This document shows positions 8,997-17,331 of a DNA stretch of 22,500 nucleotides, piece by piece. The stretch is taken from the NCBI RefSeq assembly GCF_040448675.1, contig NZ_CP159289.1:3097501-3120000 (forward strand). Reading direction: 5' to 3'. The notes beneath the pieces were generated by a model, which was given only the letters and a program-made list of their open reading frames with translations, was not told where the DNA came from and searched no databases. Numbering within the stretch: position 1 is the stretch's first letter; each line of letters starts with the position of its first letter. The stretch comes from Dyadobacter sp. 676. Lineage in GTDB: Bacteria > Bacteroidota > Bacteroidia > Cytophagales > Spirosomataceae. The translations under genes were made by a program, and so were the position numbers.

Positions 8997-9012
8997 TGTT
9001 CCACGTGGAAAT
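8997..9012. promoter_or_regulatory. parS: parS-like site (ParB-binding, chromosome segregation)
   Basis: TGTTCCACGTGGAAAT contains the perfect palindrome TTCCACGTGGAA and matches the widespread parS consensus TGTTNCACGTGNAACA at 14 of 16 positions (only the last two differ). It lies in the 55-bp gap between ybeY and mnmG, 4.5 kb from the DnaA-box cluster; parS sites typically lie near oriC. No other CACGTG in the window has matching flanks. Confidence 0.72.
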
Positions 9013-9016
9013 TTAA

Positions 9017-9430
9017 CTAGAACAGCCTAAGATACTCATCTTCCTTAGCCCTCATGGCCGTTTTAAGCGCTTCACTCGAGTCTTCGTATCCCGCGAGGTG
9101 TAGCAGCCCGTGAATGAGCACACGGCGCATTTCTGTGTCAAAATCGGTGTGGAACGTTGCTGCATTTTCACGTACCCTGTCTACACTGATGTAAATATCT
9201 CCTTCCAATTGGTTGTCTTCCTCACTATTGTCAAACGTAATAATGTCCGTGAAATAGTCGTGGTCGAGATACTGTTTATTGATTTCAAGCAGGTATTCGT
9301 CCGAACAGAATATGTAATTCAATTGAGATAACTCATAACCTTCTGAAATTGAGGCATTTTTGATCCACTTCTTTGTTTTGATCGGATTAACTACCTTAAA
9401 ATCAATGCCTTCTGAGAAGAAACTTACCAT
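9017..9430 (-). CDS. ybeY: Endoribonuclease YbeY (rRNA maturation factor)
   Basis: Zinc-dependent RNase involved in 16S rRNA 3'-end maturation and ribosome quality control. The 137-residue length is usual. The signature HGLLHLAGYED (residues 107-117) supplies His107 and His111. The third ligand, His in the E. coli motif, is not in its usual place; Bacteroidota members commonly have Asp/Lys-type residues here, so this is a lineage trait rather than damage. It ends with MRAKEDEYLRLF, typical of the phylum. It is the first gene of a minus-strand group with mnmG and the methyltransferase, all RNA-related or possibly so; mnmG starts 55 bp downstream across the parS-like site. Confidence 0.93.
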   Translation of the reverse strand: MVSFFSEGIDFKVVNPIKTKKWIKNASISEGYELSQLNYIFCSDEYLLEINKQYLDHDYFTDIITFDNSEEDNQLEGDIYISVDRVRENAATFHTDFDTEMRRVLIHGLLHLAGYEDSSEALKTAMRAKEDEYLRLF

Positions 9431-9509
9431 GTCTGATGATCACGTGCCGGTTGCCGCTGAGGCGTCGCCGGAGCGTGGAATATTTAAATATTTGACCGTA
9501 AATAATTTA

Positions 9510-9517
9510 CAAACTTA
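9510..9517 (-). promoter_or_regulatory. Candidate -7 element upstream of ybeY
   Basis: TAAGTTTG on the minus strand matches TAnnTTTG and lies about 80 nt before the ybeY start. No TTG is seen 17-23 nt upstream, so support is partial. Confidence 0.3.
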
Positions 9518-9548
9518 CGAAGTCTACGGTTAAGAACATGAAAAGCAA

Positions 9549-9594
9549 GGGATAGCGTTTGTAAACCCCTGTTAAAAAGAGTTAACGCTATCCC
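9549..9594 (-). terminator. Long inverted repeat downstream of the DUF4175-like gene, possible terminator
   Basis: GGGATAGCGTT (9549-9559) and AACGCTATCCC (9584-9594) form a perfect 11-bp inverted repeat around 24 nt. The loop contains a smaller GTTAA/TTAAC pairing. It lies 30 nt beyond the stop codon of the gene to its right. The tail on the minus strand is only TTGCTTTTC, so termination is plausible but not clear. Confidence 0.45.
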
Positions 9595-9624
9595 CTACCC
9601 TAGCCCAACAAAATGGGCATATGA

Positions 9625-12600
9625 TCAGTTCTTGGCCTGGTATTTCCGGAAGTACGAGTCTACTTCGCGTTTGTAGAATGGTGAGAATGTAGGCGGTATC
9701 GTCCGAAGCAGCTCTGTTTGCTTTTCCTTCTCGCGAATGTATTTTTCAAATGCGGCAGGCGGCTGTTTGGGTAGCTGCTTGGCGCTTTGTGCCTTGCGCT
9801 GTTCGTCTTCGTCCTGTTCTTTCATCGCCTTTTCCGATTCGAGCAGGCGCGTAGTGATTTCCTGGTTACGTTTGATCAGCTCCGGAGTAATCCGCTTATT
9901 CACGAGATCGGTCTCGGATTCGTCCATCTTCTCGGCAATCTCCTGCAATTCCTTGCCCAATTGTTGGCCTTCCTTAGTGCCCTTCTGCCGTTCCATAAAA
10001 TCCTGTATCATCTTGCGAATAGCAGCTTGCTCCGCCGCCATTCTCGCCAGTTTTTCTGACTGGTTCCCCTGCCCTTCCTTACCCTGTCCGAGCTGCTTGA
10101 TCTGCCCGTTCAGTTTCTCCTGCATTTCGCCCATGCCGGGTTGCTCGCCTTTCTGCTTACCCTTTTTGCCTTTGCCGGCTCCCGGCATGGCCATCGCCAT
10201 TTGCTGCTGCATTTGGTTGAAGACGTCGCTCAGCATCAATGCAAGGTTGTTCATGGAAGTCATGGCAAACTGCTGCTTCGAGGTAGCGACGTTGATCTGC
10301 CGGTCCTTGATGCTCTTCACGCTCTCGTTCATGTACGACTTCATATCGTTCAGCTCGCGCGTAATGAACGACTGGATTTGCACGACGCGGCTGGCCAATG
10401 CGTACAAACTATCTTCGACGATCTTCGCGTCGTCTTTCAGTTTCAGTTGTTGTTGGCCCAGTTTCACGAAACGCGGGTCTTGCAGGCTTACGCCGCGGAA
10501 GTCTTTCATCAGGGTTTCCTGGTCGAACGACAGTGTGATCAGGTTTTCCAGAATGTCGCGCAATGCGTCGAGGTTTTCCTGCATTTGCTCCATTTCCGCC
10601 GACTCCATTTGTTCCTGCATCGACTGCGCCATTTTCTTCATCGATTTTGCCGCATTTTTTTGCGACTGCGACGCTTTCTGGTTCTGTTGCTTGTCGAGCT
10701 GCTGCTTGCTCTGTTCCATCTGCTCAGAAGCGTTTTTTTGCTCCTCTTTCTGCATATCGAGCTCTTGTTCCAGCTCCTTGCTCATTTCCTCGATTTCCTT
10801 GCTGTTTTCCTGGGCTTTTTTGAAGTCGTCCTGGATTTTTTCCTGCTCTTTTTTCAGGTCCTCGTTTTTGCCTTTCTTATCATCGGCATTTTTGTTCTTG
10901 TCGTTCTGCTCGGATTTTTCAGCAAGCTGCTCTTCCTTATCGGCGAGGTCGCTTAGCTTCTCCGCCAGGTTTTCCATTTTCTGCTCCATCTGCATTTGCT
11001 TGAAGAGCTTCATGGTCCGTTCGAGTTCTTTTTCGAGGTTATTTTCCTTGTTACGGAGTTTTTCGAGCATGGTCGACATCCGTTCGCTCTGCTTTTGTTC
11101 CAAAAGCTTTTTAAGCTCCTTGTACAGCTTCTCGGTATCCTCGTCCATGAGATCGTTCATCAGCTTCTGTAACTGCTCGATTTTCGCCTGTAACTCGGGG
11201 CTTTGCTGATTGAATTGCCGCGCCTTTTCGTTGGCATTCTGATGCTTTTCTTTTAAAGCTTCCAATTCTTTCATCAGCTCCTCGCGCTTGCGCAGCACTT
11301 CCTCGATTTGTTTCTGCTCTTTGAAATCGAGCTCTTTATTGCTTTTGAGACGGTTATCCAGGTTTTCGATATCCTTTTGCAGGCTCTGCGCCTTTTTCAT
11401 CGCCGACTGCATCTGGTTCTCCGTTTCCTGCTCCGATTTTTTCACCTCCGCTTCCAGCTGATCTTTGGAAGGAACCGTAAACTGTATCGAGCGCGAGCGG
11501 GCGCTTTTTGCACCATTGACGCCATCGTTATCCCAAACCTGGGCATAGTATTCGATTTTGTCGCCAGGGGCCAGTTTCAGGCTGTCCACATACCACTGGA
11601 AAAAGAAGCTCTGGGTATTGACTGTTTTATTAAATGGAATAGGAATGCTCCTGGGCTGCGCAGGCTTGTCCTCATTGGCCCTTTGAACCGAGTAAAACAT
11701 CCTCAACTGCGAAAACCCGTAATCGTCGCTGATGGAGCCACCCAATACGAGGTAGTTGTATAGTGTCGTGTCCTGAAAGTTTTCCAGGTTCATTACCGGG
11801 TATTTATCCGGAATGACATTGATGAAATAGCCGATTTTGTCTGAATTGGTCGTCTCGTCATTTTTAAGATTCACCTGATATTGAGCCGATTTCCGCACTG
11901 TCCGCCTGATCTCAAAATGATCGCCATTGCTTTCTTTCGCCGTGTATAAGGCCGAGTCATTTTCGAATTTAATGGCCAGTGCCTTCGTGGAAGAAGTATT
12001 GAAATTCCACTCGATCGTGGTGCCTTCGGGTACCGAGAGGTTTCCCACGTTGTTCAGGCCCTCCGAAGGCTTGTTCAAATACGCGGGGTAATGCAGGTTT
12101 ACATCAAACGACAGCAAGGAAGGCCGCTCATTCACCACAATGCGATATTCATCGGAAGCATAACCCGCCGCGTCGAAAGAGAATGCAACGTCGCGTTGCA
12201 GGTTTTTGAATGTGTAGGAAAAGTCCTTCGCGCTTTCCTGGGTGAGTTTGAAACGGGTTCCGTTTTGAACGAGGTAAACCGCCGACGGTAATGCTTCTCC
12301 CTGTAATCTCAGTTTCAATGTAAAATCCTCATTCCGAAATGCTTTCAGGCTCTTGTTTTGTAATTCAAAAGAGAATGGCGCGTAGGTATAATTTTTCTGG
12401 AAATGGATAATACGTTCGGAACTGGACGAGAAGAACGATGGATTGAAAAGCAAAATCACCGCAATGGCTGCCAGCGGATATACCGCATATTTCAGCCTTT
12501 TTTTATTCTCGTTGAAACGAATGGCATCCGAAAAGCGAACGATCAGCAACTGGCTTGATTTCTGCCGGATACTGGCCTCGATCAGGTCCGACTGCACGCC

Positions 12601-12966
12601 GGTCAGGTTCCGCAGCTGCAGTGTATTCACGAGCTTATCTCCCACCTCCGGAAAATACTGCCCGATCTGCAATGCGGCTTCCTCGTCGGAAAGTGGTTTT
12701 CTCAGCCCGTACAAATGGATCAGCGGCTGCACTACCCACTGCACAAAAGAAAATACCAGCACGGCCAGGAAGCCGAAAAAGAGCATCCCGCGCACGAGCG
12801 AGCTGAACCGGCCAAAATATTCGATCGTATTGAAAAATAAAAAGACAGTCAGTAGCAGTCCGATCGAGAAGATCGCACCTTTGAGCAGCTGGTTCTGATA
12901 ATATTTCTGACGGTATTCCTGAATGCGGAGCAACAGGCCTTCCATTGAGGTAGTGAAAGGAGCCAT
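9625..12966 (-). CDS. DUF4175-like membrane protein with long coiled coil
   Basis: A 1113-residue inner-membrane protein of unknown function. Three hydrophobic segments lie near the N-terminus (about residues 28-47, 60-80 and 160-178). A beta-rich region follows (about 180-490; LSFDVNLHYPAYLNKPSEGL resembles an Ig-like fold). From about residue 500 comes a very long Glu/Lys/Gln/Met-rich coiled coil, interrupted near residue 930 by a Gly/Lys-rich linker (MPGAGKGKKGKQKGEQPGMG). The layout resembles DUF4175 family members widespread in Bacteroidota. The beta region is probably periplasmic, with the coiled coil beyond it. Met8 (12945) is an alternative start. It stands alone, with 224 bp upstream. 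The Gln/Ser-rich composition creates long false open frames on the other strand. The family is assigned from memory of its architecture. Confidence 0.8.
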   Translation of the reverse strand: MAPFTTSMEGLLLRIQEYRQKYYQNQLLKGAIFSIGLLLTVFLFFNTIEYFGRFSSLVRGMLFFGFLAVLVFSFVQWVVQPLIHLYGLRKPLSDEEAALQIGQYFPEVGDKLVNTLQLRNLTGVQSDLIEASIRQKSSQLLIVRFSDAIRFNENKKRLKYAVYPLAAIAVILLFNPSFFSSSSERIIHFQKNYTYAPFSFELQNKSLKAFRNEDFTLKLRLQGEALPSAVYLVQNGTRFKLTQESAKDFSYTFKNLQRDVAFSFDAAGYASDEYRIVVNERPSLLSFDVNLHYPAYLNKPSEGLNNVGNLSVPEGTTIEWNFNTSSTKALAIKFENDSALYTAKESNGDHFEIRRTVRKSAQYQVNLKNDETTNSDKIGYFINVIPDKYPVMNLENFQDTTLYNYLVLGGSISDDYGFSQLRMFYSVQRANEDKPAQPRSIPIPFNKTVNTQSFFFQWYVDSLKLAPGDKIEYYAQVWDNDGVNGAKSARSRSIQFTVPSKDQLEAEVKKSEQETENQMQSAMKKAQSLQKDIENLDNRLKSNKELDFKEQKQIEEVLRKREELMKELEALKEKHQNANEKARQFNQQSPELQAKIEQLQKLMNDLMDEDTEKLYKELKKLLEQKQSERMSTMLEKLRNKENNLEKELERTMKLFKQMQMEQKMENLAEKLSDLADKEEQLAEKSEQNDKNKNADDKKGKNEDLKKEQEKIQDDFKKAQENSKEIEEMSKELEQELDMQKEEQKNASEQMEQSKQQLDKQQNQKASQSQKNAAKSMKKMAQSMQEQMESAEMEQMQENLDALRDILENLITLSFDQETLMKDFRGVSLQDPRFVKLGQQQLKLKDDAKIVEDSLYALASRVVQIQSFITRELNDMKSYMNESVKSIKDRQINVATSKQQFAMTSMNNLALMLSDVFNQMQQQMAMAMPGAGKGKKGKQKGEQPGMGEMQEKLNGQIKQLGQGKEGQGNQSEKLARMAAEQAAIRKMIQDFMERQKGTKEGQQLGKELQEIAEKMDESETDLVNKRITPELIKRNQEITTRLLESEKAMKEQDEDEQRKAQSAKQLPKQPPAAFEKYIREKEKQTELLRTIPPTFSPFYKREVDSYFRKYQAKN

Positions 12967-13190
12967 AGTGGTTTAGGTATAAACTGTGAAGTTTTTATAA
13001 CGCATGCGGCCGGTAAAAATTACCAATGCGCATACACGCCGGAAAACGGTTTTTAAAAACAAAGAAATATAGCGAATCCTGCCGTATTTACCCAGAAAAG
13101 CAGTGAAAAATCCGGTTGCAGCCACATCTCGTGAGATAACATTGGTTGTCGCCATACAGCGCATTGTGGCGTTCAAACATCGTTTGGCCT

Positions 13191-13931
13191 TCAAAGCGTA
13201 ATCAGCAAACCGGCCGAGGCATAATTGATCCAGTTGAAATTGTAAATCTTGTCGTTGTCGGCACCACCTTCCAGCATCCGGTAACCGAGCTTGATCGCGA
13301 TGGTATTATTGAAATTGTAAGCGATACCGCCGAAGATGTCCTCCGCACGTCCTTGTTTCGCGGCCAGCGCGTCGCCTTCGAGTAAGACAGCCCAATGATA
13401 CGCCGGCTTCCAGGAAACATAAAAGTTAATCAGCGGCACAAAGCCGAGGTTGTCATAATGCGTATCGGCATATTCGCTCCTGAACCGGACGTCGGCGTCG
13501 CGGATTTTGCCGGTAAGTCCTGCTCCTACCCTCCACTTGCCATTCGCCAGAAAATCGTAGCGATAGGTAAGCCGGTACGAGTTGAACCGGTAGTCGACAT
13601 TCAGCGGCTGGCCGGGAAGGAAGTCTATGTTGTTAAAATTGGCGTCGTGTGAAAGCGCCCCGCGGTAATGCAACGTGAGCGGGGCAACCAATACGGAGAT
13701 ATTATGCCGGTTGTCGATCCGGTACCCGGCACGGATGCGATAGAACGCACGCTGGTCCGCTTTGAGTTGCTCTGGAAGATTCACACGGGTACCGACCCCG
13801 CCAGGAATTTGTACTTTATTGTAGCTGGTGCCTAAAATCAATCCGCCTTCGACATCGAAATTGAACTGTGCAAATACGGGCACATATACGCTGCATATGA
13901 GAAGTATACTTAACGAAACGACGGTTTTCAT
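13191..13931 (-). CDS. Outer-membrane beta-barrel-like protein
   Basis: A 246-residue protein starting MKTVVSLSILLICSVYVPVF with cleavage probably after AQ (residue 22). The remainder alternates short amphipathic strands and turns (RLTYRYDFLANGKWRVGAGL, GIAYNFNNTIAIKLGYRMLE), as in small outer-membrane barrels. There is no enzymatic motif and I cannot name a family. The frame is open to ATG 14009, but that extension would encode the trp operon terminator hairpin and spoil the signal peptide, so ATG 13931 is preferred. It follows trpA but is separated from it by that terminator, so it is probably a separate unit. Confidence 0.78.
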   Translation of the reverse strand: MKTVVSLSILLICSVYVPVFAQFNFDVEGGLILGTSYNKVQIPGGVGTRVNLPEQLKADQRAFYRIRAGYRIDNRHNISVLVAPLTLHYRGALSHDANFNNIDFLPGQPLNVDYRFNSYRLTYRYDFLANGKWRVGAGLTGKIRDADVRFRSEYADTHYDNLGFVPLINFYVSWKPAYHWAVLLEGDALAAKQGRAEDIFGGIAYNFNNTIAIKLGYRMLEGGADNDKIYNFNWINYASAGLLITL

Positions 13932-13947
13932 AGGCAGCATCGGACAT

Positions 13948-13981
13948 AAAAAAACAAACAACCCTGTGATGGATTGTTTGT
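13948..13981 (-). terminator. Rho-independent terminator of the trp operon
   Basis: On the minus strand ACAAACAATCC pairs with GGGTTGTTTGT (11 bp with one G-U) around a 6-nt loop, followed by seven U's (13954..13948). It lies 49 nt after trpA stops and 17 nt before the start codon of the barrel protein gene. Confidence 0.85.
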
Positions 13982-13982
13982 A

Positions 13983-14009
13983 CAAAATTAATGCCAAAAG
14001 AGAATTCAA
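13983..14009 (-). promoter_or_regulatory. Candidate promoter for the outer-membrane protein gene, just upstream of the trp terminator
   Basis: TAATTTTG (13990..13983, minus strand) matches TAnnTTTG, with TTG at 14009..14007 separated by 16 nt, one short of the usual range. Transcription from here would carry the terminator hairpin in the 5' UTR of the next gene. Confidence 0.4.
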
Positions 14010-14029
14010 ATTGACCCGTCCGGGGCGAA

Positions 14030-14839
14030 TTATGCCGGAACTGCCTCGGAAGAGTTTTTCACTTCCCTGATGAATGCCTTGATATCGTTCTCAAGATCGG
14101 TGCTTTGCTGCAATACGCGGATGAACGCGCTGCCGATGATCGCGCCGGCGGCGTGGCTCGAAGCCTTTGCGAAGGTGTCGTGGTCTTTGATGCCAAAACC
14201 GATGAGGCGCGGATTGCGAAGGTTCATTGCATCGAGTTTTTCAAAATATGCTTCCATGTCGCCGCTCACACCGGATTTGGAACCCGTCACGCTCGCCGAC
14301 GAAACGGTGTAGATAAAGCCTTCGCTCACCTCGTCGATCTGGCGAATACGCGCTTCGGAAGTCTGCGGCGTTACGAGGAAGATGTTCAGTAGCCCATGCG
14401 CGTCGAACACGGATTTGTATTCATCCAAATACACGTCCATCGGCATATCGGGCAAAATGAGCCCGTCCACACCTACTTCGGCGCATTTGGCACAAAACTC
14501 CTCGATACCATACTGCAATACCGGGTTGATGTAACCCATGAGCAGCACCGGCACCGTAATCGTTTCACGCATACCTTGCAACTGATCGAACAAAATACGT
14601 ACCGACATGCCGTTTTCCAGCGCGCGGTCATTGCTTTGCTGGATCGTCTCGCCATCGGCCACGGGATCGGAATAGGGCATTCCTATCTCCACGAGGTCGG
14701 CGCCCCCGTCCTGCAATGCCTGCAAAACGCGGCGGGTGTCGTTCAGCTCGGGGAAGCCTGCCGTGAAGTATACGTTTAGCAGTCCCGGATTGTCCGCAGT
14801 TTTATTAAAATTCTGAAAAAGACTTACAATGCGGTTCAT
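14030..14839 (-). CDS. trpA: Tryptophan synthase alpha subunit
   Basis: Cleaves indole-3-glycerol phosphate to indole and glyceraldehyde 3-phosphate; indole passes to TrpB in the alpha2-beta2 complex. 269 residues, normal length, TIM barrel. Catalytic Glu51 and Asp58 lie in LVEIGMPYSDPVADG, equivalent to Glu49 and Asp60 of the enteric enzyme. SSASVTGSKSGVSGD is the flexible loop and GFGIKDHDTFAKA the phosphate-binding region. Its start codon overlaps the stop of the upstream Dabb gene (ATGA), implying translational coupling. Last gene of the trp operon, followed by a terminator. Confidence 0.97.
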   Translation of the reverse strand: MNRIVSLFQNFNKTADNPGLLNVYFTAGFPELNDTRRVLQALQDGGADLVEIGMPYSDPVADGETIQQSNDRALENGMSVRILFDQLQGMRETITVPVLLMGYINPVLQYGIEEFCAKCAEVGVDGLILPDMPMDVYLDEYKSVFDAHGLLNIFLVTPQTSEARIRQIDEVSEGFIYTVSSASVTGSKSGVSGDMEAYFEKLDAMNLRNPRLIGFGIKDHDTFAKASSHAAGAIIGSAFIRVLQQSTDLENDIKAFIREVKNSSEAVPA

Positions 14840-15225
14840 TCCTGTGTCCAGTAGTCAACAACCAATACTTTATCCAGATGCGGTTCCAGGACTTTTACAA
14901 ATGCTTTGTGCTCCGGATGCGGCAGGTACACTTCGCGGCCGGCTTCGCTGTCGAAAGTCACGAAAAATACGTGTGTGAAGCCCTGTGCCAACCCTTCGGG
15001 GCTGTTGTTGGTACCCCATTCAAAACCTTTCACCTCTTTAATTTTCGAAGGAAGCTTACGAAAAGCGTCTTCCACCTCTTTCACCTGCGCCGGCGTTGAA
15101 GAATCCTTGAATTTGAAAAGAACGACGTGGCGCAGCATTTTTTTAGGTGGATTTGAAGGTGAAACAAACGACATGGTGCTGAAAAGGACCATGGAAGCAA
15201 GCAAAAAGAGTTTAAATCTCTGCAT
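14836..15225 (-). CDS. Dabb-domain (stress-responsive A/B barrel) protein with N-terminal signal segment
   Basis: A 129-residue protein: a hydrophobic leader (MQRFKLFLLASMVLFSTMSF) followed by a ferredoxin-like alpha/beta Dabb domain from MLRHVVLFKFKDSSTPAQVK to the C-terminus (HPEHKAFVKVLEPHLDKVLV). Dabb proteins form small dimeric barrels; some are enzymes and many have unknown roles. The leader suggests export, which is odd for a gene inside the trp operon and coupled to trpA by a 4-bp ATGA overlap. An internal start at residue 30 (ATG before LRHVV) would give a cytoplasmic form. The frame continues upstream to 15354, but that part overlaps the 66-aa gene and is not credible. Confidence 0.82.
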   Translation of the reverse strand: MQRFKLFLLASMVLFSTMSFVSPSNPPKKMLRHVVLFKFKDSSTPAQVKEVEDAFRKLPSKIKEVKGFEWGTNNSPEGLAQGFTHVFFVTFDSEAGREVYLPHPEHKAFVKVLEPHLDKVLVVDYWTQE

Positions 15226-15251
15226 ATGTTTGGTATGGATTAAAGGTGATC

Positions 15252-15452
15252 CTAGGCTGAGCAGTTGAGGCATTCGCCTTCGTCGCTGAATTTCAGGCGG
15301 TCGAACTCGCCTAGTTTTTCTTTCATTGCAAGGATCTCGTCTTCCATGTCGCAACGTTCGAAGAGCGACAGTTCACCTGAGTTTACCTTTGCTTCCAGTT
15401 CCTGGATCTTCAATCTGAGATCGAAAACCTCTGGCAATGTCAATGTAGCCAT
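15252..15452 (-). CDS. Small conserved-looking protein with C-terminal CxxC
   Basis: 66 residues, charged and helical (PEVFDLRLKIQELEAKV and EDEILAMKEKLGEFDRLKF, probably a short coiled coil), ending with a C61-L-N-C64 pair. It sits in the trp operon between trpB (23 nt upstream) and the Dabb gene (26 nt downstream), the regular spacing of a real co-transcribed gene. Function unknown; the CxxC could bind metal or be redox active. I do not recognise a named family. Confidence 0.72.
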   Translation of the reverse strand: MATLTLPEVFDLRLKIQELEAKVNSGELSLFERCDMEDEILAMKEKLGEFDRLKFSDEGECLNCSA

Positions 15453-15475
15453 GTGATGTTGTATTGAGGTGAAAA

Positions 15476-16675
15476 TTAATCGATGTATTTCATATAAGTG
15501 CCCATATCCTTATCGCCGCGGCCCGAAAGGGTCAGTACCACCGTCTCGTTCTCCGAAGCGCCCAGACGGCCTAATGCGGCCAGTGCATGGGACGACTCCA
15601 ATGCGGGGATAATACCTTCGAGGCGCGTCAGCTCAAATGCGGCCTGTACCGCCTCGTCGTCGGTCGCGGAAAGGAATGTACCGCGGCCGCTGGCGTAAAG
15701 CCATGCGTGCTGGGGGCCGATACCCGGGTAATCCAACCCCGCAGAGATAGAAAATGGTTCCACTACCTGCCCGTCTTCGGTTTGCATGAGGATGGTACGG
15801 CTGCCGTGAAGCACACCTGGCTTGCCCAATGCGGTCGTAGCCGCCGAATGTCCGGAAGTAAGCCCCATTCCCGCGGCTTCCACGGCCACGAGTTTCACGT
15901 CCTCGTCGTCGAGGAAGTGGTAAAATGTCCCCGCCGCATTGCTGCCGCCGCCTACACAGGCGACTGCATAGTCAGGCGTTTCTTTGCCGATGTGGTCTTT
16001 CAGCTGTGCACGGATTTCCTGCGAAATAACCGATTGGAACCGCGCCACCATATCCGGGTAAGGGTGCGGGCCCACCACCGAGCCGATAATGTAATGCGTA
16101 TCGACCGGATTGTTGATCCAGTGGCGCATGGCCTCGTTGGTGGCATCTTTCAGCGTACGTGATCCGCAGGTAGCCGGGCGTACCTCCGCGCCAAGCATCT
16201 TCATGCGCGCCACGTTAGGCGCCTGGCGCTCGATATCGATCTCGCCCATGTACACGACGCATTCGAGGTTCATCAATGCGCACACGGTAGCGGTGGCCAC
16301 GCCGTGCTGGCCTGCGCCGGTTTCGGCTACGATGCGTTTTTTACCCAGGCGCTGCGCCATCAGGATCTGCCCGATGGTGTTGTTCACCTTGTGCGCGCCG
16401 GTGTGGCAGAGGTCTTCCCGTTTGAGGTAGATATTGGTCTTATATTTCTCCGAAAGCCGGTTGGCGCGGTAAAGCGGCGTGGGCCGGCCCACGTAGTCGC
16501 GCAACAAATCGTTGAATTCTTTCTGAAAAGAAGGGTCCGCGATCACTTTCAGATAATTTTCACGCAGCTCTTCAACGTTCGGGTATAGCATTTCAGGAAT
16601 GAATGCGCCCCCAAAGGTGCCATAATAACCGCGGTCATTTACCTGATACGACTTCTTTTCTGCAATTGATTCCAT
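15476..16675 (-). CDS. trpB: Tryptophan synthase beta subunit
   Basis: PLP enzyme that condenses indole with serine to give tryptophan. 399 residues, the normal length of the TrpB1 type that pairs with TrpA. PLP Lys96 lies in HTGAHKVNN, the phosphate-binding loop is [10 protein letters not shown], and [12 protein letters not shown] and [11 protein letters not shown] are family motifs. The start [20 protein letters not shown] is followed by [12 protein letters not shown], as expected. It lies 5 nt downstream of trpF and is separated from trpA by two small genes, whereas trpB and trpA are often adjacent. Confidence 0.98.
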   Translation of the reverse strand: MESIAEKKSYQVNDRGYYGTFGGAFIPEMLYPNVEELRENYLKVIADPSFQKEFNDLLRDYVGRPTPLYRANRLSEKYKTNIYLKREDLCHTGAHKVNNTIGQILMAQRLGKKRIVAETGAGQHGVATATVCALMNLECVVYMGEIDIERQAPNVARMKMLGAEVRPATCGSRTLKDATNEAMRHWINNPVDTHYIIGSVVGPHPYPDMVARFQSVISQEIRAQLKDHIGKETPDYAVACVGGGSNAAGTFYHFLDDEDVKLVAVEAAGMGLTSGHSAATTALGKPGVLHGSRTILMQTEDGQVVEPFSISAGLDYPGIGPQHAWLYASGRGTFLSATDDEAVQAAFELTRLEGIIPALESSHALAALGRLGASENETVVLTLSGRGDKDMGTYMKYID

Positions 16676-16680
16676 AAAAA

Positions 16681-17331
16681 CTAAGCTTCCGCTTCTTCTT
16701 GCTCTTTTACGCGAACTAAACTAAATAACTCTTCCAGCTTGGCAACGTCTTTAATGCCCGGCTCGGTTTCGAACTTGCTGTTGACGTCGATGCCGTAAAT
16801 GGGAAGGGTTTTGGATAAGGTGATGATTTCTTCGATATTGTCGAGCCCGATGCCGCCGCTGAGGAGGAAAGGCTTTTCGTTATCGTATTTGCCCAGCAAC
16901 TTCCAATCGAATGCCATGCCGTTACCACCCGGGTTTTCGCCTTTGGTATCGAATAAAAACAGGTCGCAAAACGATTTGTAGTTGTTCAGCATCGCGAAGT
17001 TGAACTTCTCGTCGATCGGGAACGCCTTAATCACGCTCACGCCTTTCTGGCGAATGCTCCGGCAAATGTCGGGCATTTCGTTCCCGTGCAGCTGCACATA
17101 TTGCAGGTCGTATTTTTTGACCATGTTCAAAATGTGGCCTGGGTTCGCATTGACAAATACACCCACTTTTTTGATGTTCTGGGGAATGCTGCGGATGTAT
17201 TCCTCGTTCAGCTCCTCGCCTACGAAGCGGGGCGACTTGTCATAGAAAATAAACCCTATAAAATTGGGCTGTAAGGCTACTACCTGCTCGATGTTGCCTT
17301 GCTGGCGCAATCCGCAAATTTTAATTTTCAT
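16681..17331 (-). CDS. trpF: Phosphoribosylanthranilate isomerase
   Basis: Amadori isomerisation of N-(5'-phosphoribosyl)anthranilate to CdRP, the third step of the pathway; TIM barrel. 216 residues, normal. Catalytic Cys6 lies in [15 protein letters not shown] and the late [11 protein letters not shown] plus [16 protein letters not shown] (with the catalytic Asp and phosphate contacts) are diagnostic. Its ATG overlaps the trpC stop by 4 bp, implying coupling. It is separate from trpC, unlike the fused enteric enzyme. Confidence 0.97.
   Translation of the reverse strand: MKIKICGLRQQGNIEQVVALQPNFIGFIFYDKSPRFVGEELNEEYIRSIPQNIKKVGVFVNANPGHILNMVKKYDLQYVQLHGNEMPDICRSIRQKGVSVIKAFPIDEKFNFAMLNNYKSFCDLFLFDTKGENPGGNGMAFDWKLLGKYDNEKPFLLSGGIGLDNIEEIITLSKTLPIYGIDVNSKFETEPGIKDVAKLEELFSLVRVKEQEEAEA

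Noticed and set aside
9737..11209. 490-codon open frame antisense to the coiled-coil region
   Set aside because: Ser/Cys/Phe-rich low-complexity product caused by the Gln/Lys/Glu-rich gene on the other strand.
12973..13194. 73-codon open frame in the gap before the DUF4175-like gene
   Set aside because: No homology recognised, no regular spacing, odd composition; likely non-coding. The 224-bp gap shows only an AT palindrome (13049-13060) and no clear promoter or terminator.
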